From NCBI GenBank assembly GCA_002404295.1, contig DHJK01000180.1:2134-18040 (forward strand): 15,907 nucleotides of DNA, given 5' to 3'. The DNA is from Legionellales bacterium UBA4722 (lineage in GTDB: Bacteria; Pseudomonadota; Gammaproteobacteria; DSM-16500). How positions within the stretch are numbered: the first letter of the stretch is position 1; each line of letters begins with the position of its first letter. The translations under genes were made by a program, and so were the position numbers. Positions 1 to 9,100 of the stretch are shown piece by piece. The notes under the pieces are model-generated. The model did no database searches and was not told the origin of the DNA. It worked only from the letters and a program-made list of their open reading frames with translations.

Positions 1-20
1 CGCTTCGCTCGCAATGACGA
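1..20. repeat. Edge of a dispersed palindromic repeat
   Basis: The first 20 bases nearly match the right end of the larger hairpin repeat at 9450-9489, both ending in GCTCGCAATGACG. Only one arm is present because the window starts here. It lies just beyond the 3' end of tgt, as the other copy lies beyond the 3' end of carB. The placement behind genes fits an intergenic dispersed repeat. The full element would have to be seen in the sequence to the left. Confidence 0.6.
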
Positions 21-57
21 GCGCGGGGCTGTCTCAGCTTGTGTAGCAGGAGCGTTA

Positions 58-1212
58 TTATTCTTTCTCTAAGATCAAGTTTCTCATCTCTTCACAAACA
101 CTCTGCATCACATGAATATTATGAATACACGCCAAATTGAAATAAAGCATCGCTTGCTGTTTAAAAAGATAATGCATATAAGCCCGTGTGAAATTTTTGC
201 AAGTGAAACAATGACAACCTTCCATGATAGGATTTTCATCCCTCGCATATATTGCTTTTTTGATAAGAATTTTGCTATTGTTTTCCCCGGTAAAGGCTAG
301 CCAATTATCTTTTTTTACTATTTTCCCACAATATAAAGTACCATGCCGCGCATTACGTGTAGGCGCTACGCAATCAAAAATATCAATACCCTTTTCTACT
401 ACATCAATTAAATCCTGAGGACACAAACCGACTCCCATGGTGTAACGAGTTTTGTTTTCAGGCAACATTGGCCGAATCCAGTCAATGACTTCAGCGGTTT
501 TCGCCATATCAAATCCAATGACTTCACCCCCTATCGCAATACCATCCAGATTAGCATCAAGAATAAACTGCGTACTTTGTTCTCGCAGATCTAAAAAACT
601 GCCACCCTGAATAATGCCAAATAACGCTTGCCTGAAGCCATAAGCAGAATTAGGATTTTTTTCATGAATAGCGATAGACTCATGTAACCAACGATGCGTT
701 CTTTCAAGCGCCGCAAGGGCCGCTTCTCTTCCACCTGCTTCAGGGGTGCACTCATCAAAAGCCATAATGATATCCGCACCAATTATTTTTTGTGCATTGA
801 TAGAAGTCTCAGGAGTGAGATGTATCACTTGACCGGTATTAGGGTGTTTAAAGTGCCCTCCCTTATCATCAATCTTACATAAGTTACCATTTTTCGACAG
901 ACTAAATATTTGAAATCCGCCGCTGTCTGTCAACATCGGTTTATCCCAGCTCATGAAACGATGCATGCCTCCCACATCTTGAATCAGTGGCATGCCAGGC
1001 GTGCAGAGCATATGGTACGTGTTTCCACCTAAAATAATTTGACTGCCCGTTTTTACCAAGTCAGACGGTGTCATCATATTGACGAAGGCACGGGTTGCGA
1101 CCGGCATAAAAGCAGGCGTTTGAATTTCTCCATGCGGCGTGGTGATCTTAGTGACTCTTGCGGGAAGGGAAGGATGTTTTTTGACCAGCTCAGTTTTGAA
1201 TGTATTATGCAT
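58..1212 (-). CDS. tgt: tRNA-guanine(34) transglycosylase (Tgt)
   Basis: Exchanges guanine-34 in the anticodon of GUN tRNAs (Asp, Asn, His, Tyr) for a 7-deazaguanine base, the committed step that puts queuosine into tRNA. It acts in the cytoplasm. The 384-residue protein is a full-length TIM-barrel enzyme. Visible are the general acid/base Asp96 in MLTDSGGFQ, the base-binding FDEC at 152-155, Gln202 in GIIQGG, the nucleophile Asp280 in IFDCVAPTRNAR, and the zinc site CHCFTC (333-338) with His364 at the family spacing. I chose the ATG at 1212 because homology begins there; a TTG at 1224 would add four residues. The base-recognition loop reads GGEVIGF (228-234) instead of the usual GGLAVGE, so the base it uses (preQ1 or queuine) is uncertain. 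It is transcribed away from the cyclase gene. Confidence 0.95.
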   Translation of the reverse strand: MHNTFKTELVKKHPSLPARVTKITTPHGEIQTPAFMPVATRAFVNMMTPSDLVKTGSQIILGGNTYHMLCTPGMPLIQDVGGMHRFMSWDKPMLTDSGGFQIFSLSKNGNLCKIDDKGGHFKHPNTGQVIHLTPETSINAQKIIGADIIMAFDECTPEAGGREAALAALERTHRWLHESIAIHEKNPNSAYGFRQALFGIIQGGSFLDLREQSTQFILDANLDGIAIGGEVIGFDMAKTAEVIDWIRPMLPENKTRYTMGVGLCPQDLIDVVEKGIDIFDCVAPTRNARHGTLYCGKIVKKDNWLAFTGENNSKILIKKAIYARDENPIMEGCHCFTCKNFTRAYMHYLFKQQAMLYFNLACIHNIHVMQSVCEEMRNLILEKE

Positions 1213-1272
1213 TTTTATCGCCAAATAGGTATTATGGGGGAAGTATATCTAGTTCCACCACAAGGATGATAC

Positions 1273-3477
1273 ATGAATAAGCGTTTTCCCATAGTGTTTG
1301 GGCTTCTGTTACTTGCCTTAGCGCTATGGTTGCGTGTTACCTCAATGGAAAATGTACAGTATTGGGTAAGTCGCTTAGATAGCTTGACTTATGATATCCA
1401 ATTACGAGCTCAATTATTAGCTCGCGGCGCCCCTCCCTTGAAAACATCGGTTGTCATTGTAGAGATTGATAACGAAAGTCTCAAGGAAGAAGGCCGCTGG
1501 CCTTGGTCACGCGTGAAAATGGCGAAATTAGTTAACTTGATTCAAACTCAGGGTGCCGTTGTTATTGCTTTTGATATGACGTTTACCCAAAACGAACAAA
1601 ATCCTGCCGATAAAGTTTATAATGAGCTAGCTTTACAAAATTTAGTGACCCCTCCCATTCAAGATGTATTCAAACAAGTAACACCATTTTTTGATTATGA
1701 CACCCAATTTTTGGAAAGCCTAAAGCGAGGCGACTCAGTATTAGGGGTGGCTTTTTTATTAGACCCTCATACGGAAGGTGCTCTTCCTCCTCCCCAGCTA
1801 ATATTGAAATCCCAAAGTGAAAAAGATTTAGATTTCTATGTGATGCCAGGTGTCATGGGCATTAACCCAAAGTTTAATATAGCCACTGTGCACGCAGGGT
1901 TTATTAATATTTTCTCTGACGAAGATGGGATTATTCGTCGAGTTCCTTTATTGGTGAACTATAATAATGGTCTTTACTCATCATTGGCTCTAGAAGCCGT
2001 TAGAATTTATTTATTAAAAACAGTACAGCTGGTCACAAAAACGTATGGGGATGGTATTCGCTTGGAAGGCGTGCAAATAGGAAAGGAAATTATCCCCACA
2101 GATGAAAAATGTCAAGTCATCATCCCTTTTCGTGGGCCGGGTGGTACGTTTCCTTATTACTCTGCAGCTGACGTATTACAAAATAAACTACCGCCAGACG
2201 TTTTTTCAGGAAAAATCGTTTTCATTGGCGTAACAGCAGTTGGGGTAAATGATATGAAACCAACTGCCATTCAGAGCGCATTTCCTGGCGTAGAGGTGAA
2301 TGCCACGGTTGCCGACGGTATTTTAAAAAATAATTTTCCGCATAAACCCGCTTGGGGGCTTGGGGCAGAAACGCTTTTAATTTTTATACTGGGGCTGATT
2401 TTAGTGATAGTGTTTCCTTATCTGGGGCCACGAGTATTGACGTTGCTTATATTCTTGATCCCCGCATTACTTGTGGCTACGGATAACTGGTTTCTTAGAA
2501 ACATGGATCTTATTATTTCAGTTTTAATTCCAATCGTACTTTCTGTTTTTTTAGCTATGATGAATATCATGTATGGATTTTTATTTGAATCACGACGTCG
2601 CGAACAAATAAAAGAGATATTTGGCCAGTATGTTCCAGAAAAACATATTGATGAAATGCTTAAATCTAAAACCAGCTATGGTTTACATGGCGAAGATAGG
2701 GAAATGACAGTATTGTTTTCGGATATTCGTAATTTTACGACGCTATCTGAAGGCATGTCCGCTTCACAAATAAAAGACATGCTAAGTGAATTTTTTACAC
2801 CCATGACGGAAATTATTTTCAAACACTCGGGAACTATTGATAAGTATGTCGGCGATTTAATCATGGCATTTTGGGGTGCGCCGTTAAAAGATAAAAGACA
2901 TGCGGAACATGCGATAGGCGCGGCATTAGATATGCAAAAAGAAGTTGCAAGGTTAAAACCTATTTTAGCCGAACGAAAATGGCCAGAAATTAATATCGGA
3001 ATTGGTCTAAATACTGGCATGATGAGCGTCGGGGACATGGGATCAAAATTTCGTCGTAATTATACCGTATTGGGCGATGCAGTGAATTTAGCTTCGCGCG
3101 TTGAATCACTGACTAAATATTATGGCGTAAAAATTATGGTCACGGGATCTACCCGAGAAAATCAGAAAAAATTTGTGTTTCGTTTATTGGATCGAGTGCG
3201 GGTTAAAGGTAAAAATGAAAGCGTAGAGCTTTATCAAGTGATATGCAAGCGGTTGGAGGCTACAGAGGAATTACGTAAAGAAGTAGAATTAAGTGACGCT
3301 GCATTGGATTTGTATTTTCATCAACAATGGGAGCAGGCGCAGGCTGCATTTGAATCGCTAAGTAAGGCTTATCCTGAGGTGAAGCTATATCCATTTTATT
3401 TGAATCGGATCGCTGAGTTTGTACAAAGCCCACCGCCTGCTGATTGGGATGGGGTGTATACTCATCTAAGCAAATAA
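1273..3477 (+). CDS. CHASE2-domain membrane adenylate cyclase
   Basis: Class III nucleotidyl cyclase predicted to make cAMP at the inner membrane in response to a periplasmic signal. The 734 residues run as follows: one N-terminal membrane helix (about 5-22), a periplasmic CHASE2 sensor (about 35-345, with the typical EIDNESLKEEGRWPWSR near 64-80), three membrane helices (about 362-438), a short linker, and a cyclase catalytic domain (about 475-657). Catalytic residues look complete: metal-binding Asp484 (FSD) and Asp528 (YVGD), adenine-selecting Lys524 and Asp602, and transition-state Asn605 and Arg609 (NLASR). This pattern favours ATP over GTP. The C-terminal tail (about 674-701) resembles one TPR-like helix pair. 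AAGGA lies 7 bases before the ATG. The gene ends 8 bases from the convergent FecR-domain gene; CHASE2 cyclases and FecR-domain proteins are often neighbours, so a shared envelope-sensing role is plausible but inferred. Confidence 0.93.
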   Translation: MNKRFPIVFGLLLLALALWLRVTSMENVQYWVSRLDSLTYDIQLRAQLLARGAPPLKTSVVIVEIDNESLKEEGRWPWSRVKMAKLVNLIQTQGAVVIAFDMTFTQNEQNPADKVYNELALQNLVTPPIQDVFKQVTPFFDYDTQFLESLKRGDSVLGVAFLLDPHTEGALPPPQLILKSQSEKDLDFYVMPGVMGINPKFNIATVHAGFINIFSDEDGIIRRVPLLVNYNNGLYSSLALEAVRIYLLKTVQLVTKTYGDGIRLEGVQIGKEIIPTDEKCQVIIPFRGPGGTFPYYSAADVLQNKLPPDVFSGKIVFIGVTAVGVNDMKPTAIQSAFPGVEVNATVADGILKNNFPHKPAWGLGAETLLIFILGLILVIVFPYLGPRVLTLLIFLIPALLVATDNWFLRNMDLIISVLIPIVLSVFLAMMNIMYGFLFESRRREQIKEIFGQYVPEKHIDEMLKSKTSYGLHGEDREMTVLFSDIRNFTTLSEGMSASQIKDMLSEFFTPMTEIIFKHSGTIDKYVGDLIMAFWGAPLKDKRHAEHAIGAALDMQKEVARLKPILAERKWPEINIGIGLNTGMMSVGDMGSKFRRNYTVLGDAVNLASRVESLTKYYGVKIMVTGSTRENQKKFVFRLLDRVRVKGKNESVELYQVICKRLEATEELRKEVELSDAALDLYFHQQWEQAQAAFESLSKAYPEVKLYPFYLNRIAEFVQSPPPADWDGVYTHLSK

Positions 3478-3485
3478 TGATTTAT

Positions 3486-4253
3486 TTAATTAATACAAAA
3501 ACTACCCACCAACCCACCGCCACCTGATTTAGGAAATCCTGTCATGATTAATGCGGGCTCAGAGTCAAACACAGCTGGTTGTTGTGCAACCGTTTTTGGC
3601 GCTTGATTGGCGCCCCCTACTTCAGCATAAAGTTTGTTGATGCAGTTTGTAGAGCTCGCACCTTTTTTGTCACCAGAGCCACACTTAGTCAACGTCACCT
3701 CTCCATCTTTATTTTTCACTACAATACTTCCTTTATCTAGTTTTGCAGCCAAATTTCCGTTCTCTGGATTGTAATACAAAGAGTAAGCTGTACCCATCAC
3801 CCCAATGGTTCCTACAGGTGTTGTGGCTTTATAACCACCCGGATTATTTTTAGAAATCGCACCGGTTACCGTACGAAATCCTCCTTTTATGACATTTAGA
3901 ACAAAAGTGTCAGTGCTGGATGCTTCGCCAGCTTTATGGCTATATTGGTCAATCTTTACAGTAGAGCTTTCTTGTAATGAGAGGGCGCTATCGTCAGTAA
4001 ATGAAACTTCTCCAGTACTATTAGTATCTGACGTTATCGTATCATGCTCATAAATGGATGAACGTCTTGCTAATGTCCGGCTCTCTGCGTTAGGTTGTTG
4101 TGCTTTTAATGTGTTCTTGACCCAGACGACTTGGCCAATGAGTTGTGGGGGAGCAGAAGCGGGTTCTGCTGCATAACTGATTGAACTACACAGTGTAAAC
4201 AATAGAGTGAGGAAACTGAATGAAATATATTTTGCAAAAGACAATGTTTCCAT
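3486..4253 (-). CDS. Exported FecR-domain protein
   Basis: Predicted periplasmic or envelope protein of 255 residues. A signal peptide covers about residues 1-28 (hydrophobic core ISFSFLTLLFTLCSSISYA, cleavage near A-A-E). A FecR domain (PF04773 type) follows at about 38-185, with LIGQVVWV, SIYEHDTI, SLQESSTVKIDQY, the core GGFRTVTGAISKNNPGGY and TPVGTIGVMGTAY. The C-terminus is low in complexity and glycine-rich. It has no anti-sigma membrane helix and no sigma factor beside it, so it is not a classical FecR iron-sensing protein; stand-alone FecR domains are usually of unknown ligand. I chose the ATG at 4253 because AGGAG lies nine bases before it; a GTG seven codons upstream (4274) is the alternative. 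A truncated paralogue lies directly upstream on the same strand. Confidence 0.85.
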   Translation of the reverse strand: METLSFAKYISFSFLTLLFTLCSSISYAAEPASAPPQLIGQVVWVKNTLKAQQPNAESRTLARRSSIYEHDTITSDTNSTGEVSFTDDSALSLQESSTVKIDQYSHKAGEASSTDTFVLNVIKGGFRTVTGAISKNNPGGYKATTPVGTIGVMGTAYSLYYNPENGNLAAKLDKGSIVVKNKDGEVTLTKCGSGDKKGASSTNCINKLYAEVGGANQAPKTVAQQPAVFDSEPALIMTGFPKSGGGGLVGSFCIN

Positions 4254-4301
4254 GATGATGCGCTCCTGTGTCACTGAATTGATGGCTTGTCATTGAGGTT
4301 A

Positions 4302-4330
4302 AGTATATACCGATCATGCTGAAACGGTAA
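4302..4330 (-). promoter_or_regulatory. Possible sigma-70 promoter of the FecR-domain gene
   Basis: Read on the minus strand, a TATACT -10 (4302-4307) lies 17 bases downstream of TTACCG (4325-4330), a weak -35. The -10 is about 50 bases upstream of the ATG at 4253. The same TATACT hexamer also occurs (4883-4888) upstream of the truncated paralogue. Sequence match only. Confidence 0.35.
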
Positions 4331-4428
4331 CTGTTCGGCGAATTATTGCCGTCATTGTGCCCGATGACAGCCGCAACCTTCAAAAATTATTCTATTGCCC
4401 TGGCTGGGTCTGCTTTATATCCACTAGG

Positions 4429-4836
4429 CTAATTGTTCGTAACCGTGCCGGTGATAGCGCGAAATCCATCCCTTATTGAGTGCATAATCTCTTTAATAAA
4501 TCCCGATGACTCTTTCTGTTCTGGGTGCCAGTATTGATCAATTTTCAAAGTCGAATTTTCATGCAAGCTTAATATGCTATGATTTGTGAATGAAACTTTC
4601 CCCTCGCTTGTAGGACCAGCCTTTAAGGTATCATGCTCATACACTGCTGAATGTCTTTTTAGAGTCCGAATATCAGCATTCGGCATTTGTGCTGTTAATG
4701 AACCTGTTACCCAAATGACATGGCCAATGACTTTAGGGGGTACAGGCTCTGCGGAGAAACTCACAGAAGTATAGGTTAGAAGTAATTGTGTAAAAAAAAC
4801 AAACAGGGCGTATTTTATAAAATTGAGTGCTTTCAT
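4429..4836 (-). pseudogene. Truncated paralogue of the FecR-domain protein
   Basis: Encodes a signal peptide (MKALNFIKYALFVFFTQLLL..., cleavage near SFSA) and the first two thirds of a FecR domain, closely parallel to the neighbour at 3486-4253: KVIGHVIWV, AVYEHDT, SLHENSTLKIDQY, DGFRAITGTVTNN. A TAG at 4429-4431 stops it after 135 residues. Reading on in the same frame gives PSGYKADPARAIE before a second stop at 4387-4389; this lines up with PGGYKATTPVGTIG in the intact copy, so the stop is a nonsense mutation inside former coding sequence and the remaining 3' part is lost. GGAGGG stands 7 bases before the ATG at 4836, so a short secreted product could still be made. An in-frame ATG at 4851 is a less likely start. 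Confidence 0.8.
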
Positions 4837-5089
4837 TAGGTTACCCTCCATTCAAGCGATAAGTAGTATCAGCTTTAAGTTCAGTATAGGAGATTTTTAA
4901 GCAAAATTCCCTCCTCGCTCAGACATTTAAAGCTAGAGGAAAAGACGGGCGCGCACGCGGCCACGGCCACGGGCACGATTGGAGCAGTGAAATTCGCTGA
5001 ATAGTTCAAATATTCATTTACTAACTTGCAGAACAATGCTAAAAATGACCCCCGACGCAAACCTAATAATCTACTTAAAAAAGATACTT

Positions 5090-6145
5090 ATGAAGCTGAT
5101 ACCCGCCCAATTGATACTGGAGACCGGCGAGGTCTTCTACGGCCAAGCCCCTGCAAGCCAGGATGGTAACTATTTTGGAGAAGTAGTATTTAATACCGGT
5201 ATGGTAGGCTATGTTGAGTCATTAACAGACCCTTCTTACGCTGGCCAAATTCTCTCCTTTACTTATCCTTTGATTGGCAACTACGGTGTTTCAGCGCCTT
5301 CCACTTGGGAATCAACTAAATGCCATGTAAGTGGCGTAGTTATGTCTGAATTGGCGCCTTTTTATTCCAGCTATAGCGCAGAGTTATCTTTAGCTGATTG
5401 GTTACAGCAACAGAAGATCCCTTGTATTATGGGCGTTGATACTAGAGCATTGGCAAAACGATTAAGAACACAGGGTGTTATTCCTGGCGCGATTACACCG
5501 GTTAATTATACGCCTTCCAAATTTGAAAATTTTTCCGACACAGACTGGGTTAAAAAAGTATCAGTCAAAGAACCTATCATGTATGGATCCGGTGAAAAGC
5601 TGGTAATCGCCATTGATTGCGGAATGAAAGAAAATATTATTCGCTGCTTATTAGAATATCCTATCCGCGTGAAGCGGGTTCCCTATAATTATGATTTCAC
5701 GAATGAAGATTTTGATGCTGTCTTTATTTCTAATGGTCCCGGCGATCCTATTCATTGTCAGGAAACGATAGCGATTTTAAAAAAAGCGATGGCTAAAAAG
5801 AAACCGACCTTCGGTATTTGTCTAGGCACCCAATTGATGGCTTTGGCGGTAGGCGCCAAAACGTATAAATTATCATTTGGTCATCGTTCCCATAACCAGC
5901 CCTGTATGGATTTGCAGACAGAGCGATGTTATCTCACCTCGCAGAATCATAGTTATGCAGTGGATGAAACAACATTACCCAAAGATTGGCGTGTGAACTT
6001 TCGTAATTTGAATGATCAAAGTGTAGAAGGCATTGAACATAAAGAATTGCCATTTTTTTCCGTCCAATTTCACCCGGAAGCAGCGTCAGGCCCCATGGAT
6101 ACGACGTGGTTGTTTCAAAAGTTTTATGATTTGATGAACACCTGA
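5090..6145 (+). CDS. carA: Carbamoyl-phosphate synthase small (glutaminase) subunit
   Basis: Hydrolyses glutamine and passes ammonia to CarB for carbamoyl phosphate, the precursor of pyrimidines and arginine. The 351 residues contain the N-terminal CPSase small-chain domain (about 1-135) and a class I glutamine amidotransferase domain (about 170-350). Nucleophile Cys244 lies in FGICLGTQL, and His328 and Glu330 lie in FHPEA; SNGPGDP is at 214-220. The usual GHQ after the nucleophile is GTQ here, and the later FGHRSHNQP motif is the form found in Bacteroidetes and eukaryotic enzymes (E. coli has FGHHGGNHP). I chose the ATG at 5090 because family homology starts there; an upstream in-frame ATG (5036) would add 18 residues without homology. 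The Shine-Dalgarno sequence is weak (AAAAAAGAT). carB follows after 8 bases. Confidence 0.95.
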   Translation: MKLIPAQLILETGEVFYGQAPASQDGNYFGEVVFNTGMVGYVESLTDPSYAGQILSFTYPLIGNYGVSAPSTWESTKCHVSGVVMSELAPFYSSYSAELSLADWLQQQKIPCIMGVDTRALAKRLRTQGVIPGAITPVNYTPSKFENFSDTDWVKKVSVKEPIMYGSGEKLVIAIDCGMKENIIRCLLEYPIRVKRVPYNYDFTNEDFDAVFISNGPGDPIHCQETIAILKKAMAKKKPTFGICLGTQLMALAVGAKTYKLSFGHRSHNQPCMDLQTERCYLTSQNHSYAVDETTLPKDWRVNFRNLNDQSVEGIEHKELPFFSVQFHPEAASGPMDTTWLFQKFYDLMNT

Positions 6146-6153
6146 GGCGAGCT

Positions 6154-9100
6154 ATGCAATTTACAGGCAAAAAAATTCTAATTTTAGGCTCGGGCGGTTT
6201 GCGAATCGGGCAAGCGGGCGAGTTTGATTATTCCGGCTCACAAGCCATCAAGGCACTGAAAGAAGCCGGCATTAAAACTGTTTTAGTGAATCCCAATATT
6301 GCAACCGTACAAACCGATGAGCTCATGGCAGATGAAGTGTATCTGCAACCTTTAAACCCTGAGATTGTCACCCGTATTATTGAAAAAGAAAAACCAGACG
6401 GCATTTTGCTGGGCTTTGGCGGCCAGACAGCGCTTAATCTTGGCCTGACATTAGAGCAAAATGGTGTATTTGCTAAACACCAAGTTATGGTGTTAGGAAC
6501 GAGCACTGCTTCCATTCGCCAAACAGAAGATCGTGAGTTATTTAAACAAGCATTAGAACGTATCGGTATTAAATCACCGCAAAGCGTGTGCGTTACAACC
6601 GTTGAAGATGCATTACAAGCGGCAGAAAAAATTGGCTACCCAATCATGATGCGTGCCGGTTTTTCACTAGGTGGATTAGGTTCTGGAAAGGTCACATCAG
6701 CTAAAGAACTCACTAAACGTGCTAAAGAGTCTTTAGCAATCGTCCCCCAAGTGTTGGTTGAAGAATATCTTTTAGGCTGGAAAGAATACGAGTATGAAAT
6801 TGTACGTGACTGTGCGGGCAGTGCTTTAACTATTTGCAACATGGAAAATTTAGATCCGATGGGGGTGCATACCGGTGAAAGTATAGTGGTCGCACCCGCA
6901 CAAACATTGAATAACCGCGAGCACCAGCATTTACGTAATATGGCATTGCAAGTTGCGCACCTGTTTAAAATTGTGGGTGAATGCAATATCCAATTTGCTA
7001 TTAATCCAACTAATGGCGATTATCGTGCGATTGAAGTGAATGCACGTCTTTCGCGTTCAAGTGCTTTGGCGTCAAAAGCGACCGGTTATCCATTGGCTTT
7101 TGTTGCGGCTAAACTTGCGTTAGGTTTCAAGCTTCATGAAATCAAAAACAGCGTCACTCAAAAAACCTGCGCTTTCTTTGAACCCGCACTGGATTATATT
7201 GTTGTCAAAATCCCTCGTTGGGATACGCATAAATTAAAAGCGGCTGATCGTAGCATAGGCAGTGAAATGAAAAGCGTCGGCGAAGTCATGAGCATTGGTC
7301 GCTCATTTCCTGAAAGCTTACAAAAAGCAGTAGGCATGCTGAATATTGGCGCTTCTTGTTTGAGTGATTATCCACACAAAATAGAGAATCCTTGTTTTGA
7401 AATAGAAAATCCTACCGATAGACGGTTATTTGCGCTCTACCAATTTTTTATGGAAGACGGTACTACAGAAGAAGCGCATCGTTTAAGTAAGATAGACCCA
7501 TGGTTTTTGTCTCATATCTGGCAAATTGCACAAGTGGAAAAGCAAATTACGAAGAAAAAAATAGCCACTGATTTATTACGTCTTGCTAAACAAACGGGTT
7601 TTTCAGACAAAGCGTTAGGCTTGCTTACACAACAATCTGAAAAAACAATTCGTGAACAACGTCTTGCTGCTAACATCGTGCCGTATGTAAAACAAATTGA
7701 TACGTTAGCGGGTGAGTGCGCAGCACAAACCAATTATTTATATATGAGCTATCATGCGATGGAGCATGATATTTCAGCTTCGGAAGAGCGTCCTCAATTA
7801 GTATTAGGTTCTGGGCCTTATGCGATTGGGTCTTCTGTTGAGTTTGACTGGTGCGCAGTGAATACCTTACGCACTTTAAGAAAATTAAATAAAAAAGCCA
7901 TTTTGATTAATTCAAATCCAGAAACCGTTTCAACTGATTATGATGAATCCGATCGTTTGTACTTCGAGCAACTTTCTTTTGAGCGAGTACAAGATATCGC
8001 TGATTTTGAAAATGCTTTTGGTATTGTGGTGTCCGTGGGCGGGCAAATCGCGAATAATCTAGCTATTCCCTTGGCAGAAGCAGGCTACCATTTATTAGGC
8101 ACGCCGGCTGAAGCAATAGATAAAGCAGAAAATCGCGAAAAATTCTCTGCTCTTTTGAATCAATTAGATATCGATCAACCTGAATGGGTAAGAGTAACCA
8201 GTTTAGAAAATGCGAAGGAATTCGCATCTCAAGTCGGCTACCCAGTATTGATTCGTCCTTCTTATATTTTATCAGGCTCTGCGATGAATGTGGCGCATGA
8301 TGATGAATCTTTAGAGCAGTATTTACAGCAAGCCGCGGCTGTTTCTTTAGAACATCCTGTTGTTATGTCTAAATTTATTTTAGATGGTAAAGAATTAGAA
8401 GTGGATGGCGTTGCAAATCAAGGCCGTATCGTGATTGAAGCGATTACGGAGCACATTGAAAATGCGGGCGTGCATTCGGGCGATGCTACATTGGTTATTC
8501 CGCCGCAGCGTTTATATCTTGAAACCATACGACGTACTAAAAAAATTACTAGCCAGATTGCCGCTGCATTAAATATTACGGGACCCTTTAATATTCAATT
8601 CATTGCTAAAAATAATAATATTCAAGTAATCGAATGTAATTTACGTGCTTCGCGTTCGTTTCCCTTTGTATCTAAAGCCACAAATCATAACTTTATTGCG
8701 ATCGCAACAGAAGTGATGATGGATGAATACAAATTTGCACGTTATGAAACATTGGAGTTAGATTACGTTGGCGTTAAAGCGCCACAGTTTTCTTATAACC
8801 GCTTAAAAGGCGCAGATCCTGTTGCGCATGTAGAAATGGCATCCACCGGTGAAGTAGCATGCTTAGGTGAAAATCTTCATGATGCCTATTGGCGCGCATG
8901 GCTATCTACCGAACAAACAGTCGCTGGCAAACGTATTCTGGTTTCCATCGCCGATGCACATAAACATAAAGTATTGCCTTATTTACGCGAACTTGAAGAA
9001 AAAGGCTGGGAAATTTACAGCACAGGCGGCACGCATTCTTATCTTTCACAAAATGGCGTAGGCTCCTATTTTGTTAACAAAGCCAGTGAAAAGATCGAAC

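Noticed and set aside
2676..3038. 120-codon open frame on the minus strand
   Set aside because: It lies wholly inside the conserved cyclase domain of the gene on the other strand and has no recognisable family or ribosome binding site.
5036..5089. N-terminal extension of CarA
   Set aside because: The extra 18 residues from the ATG at 5036 have no counterpart in the family; homology starts at the ATG at 5090.
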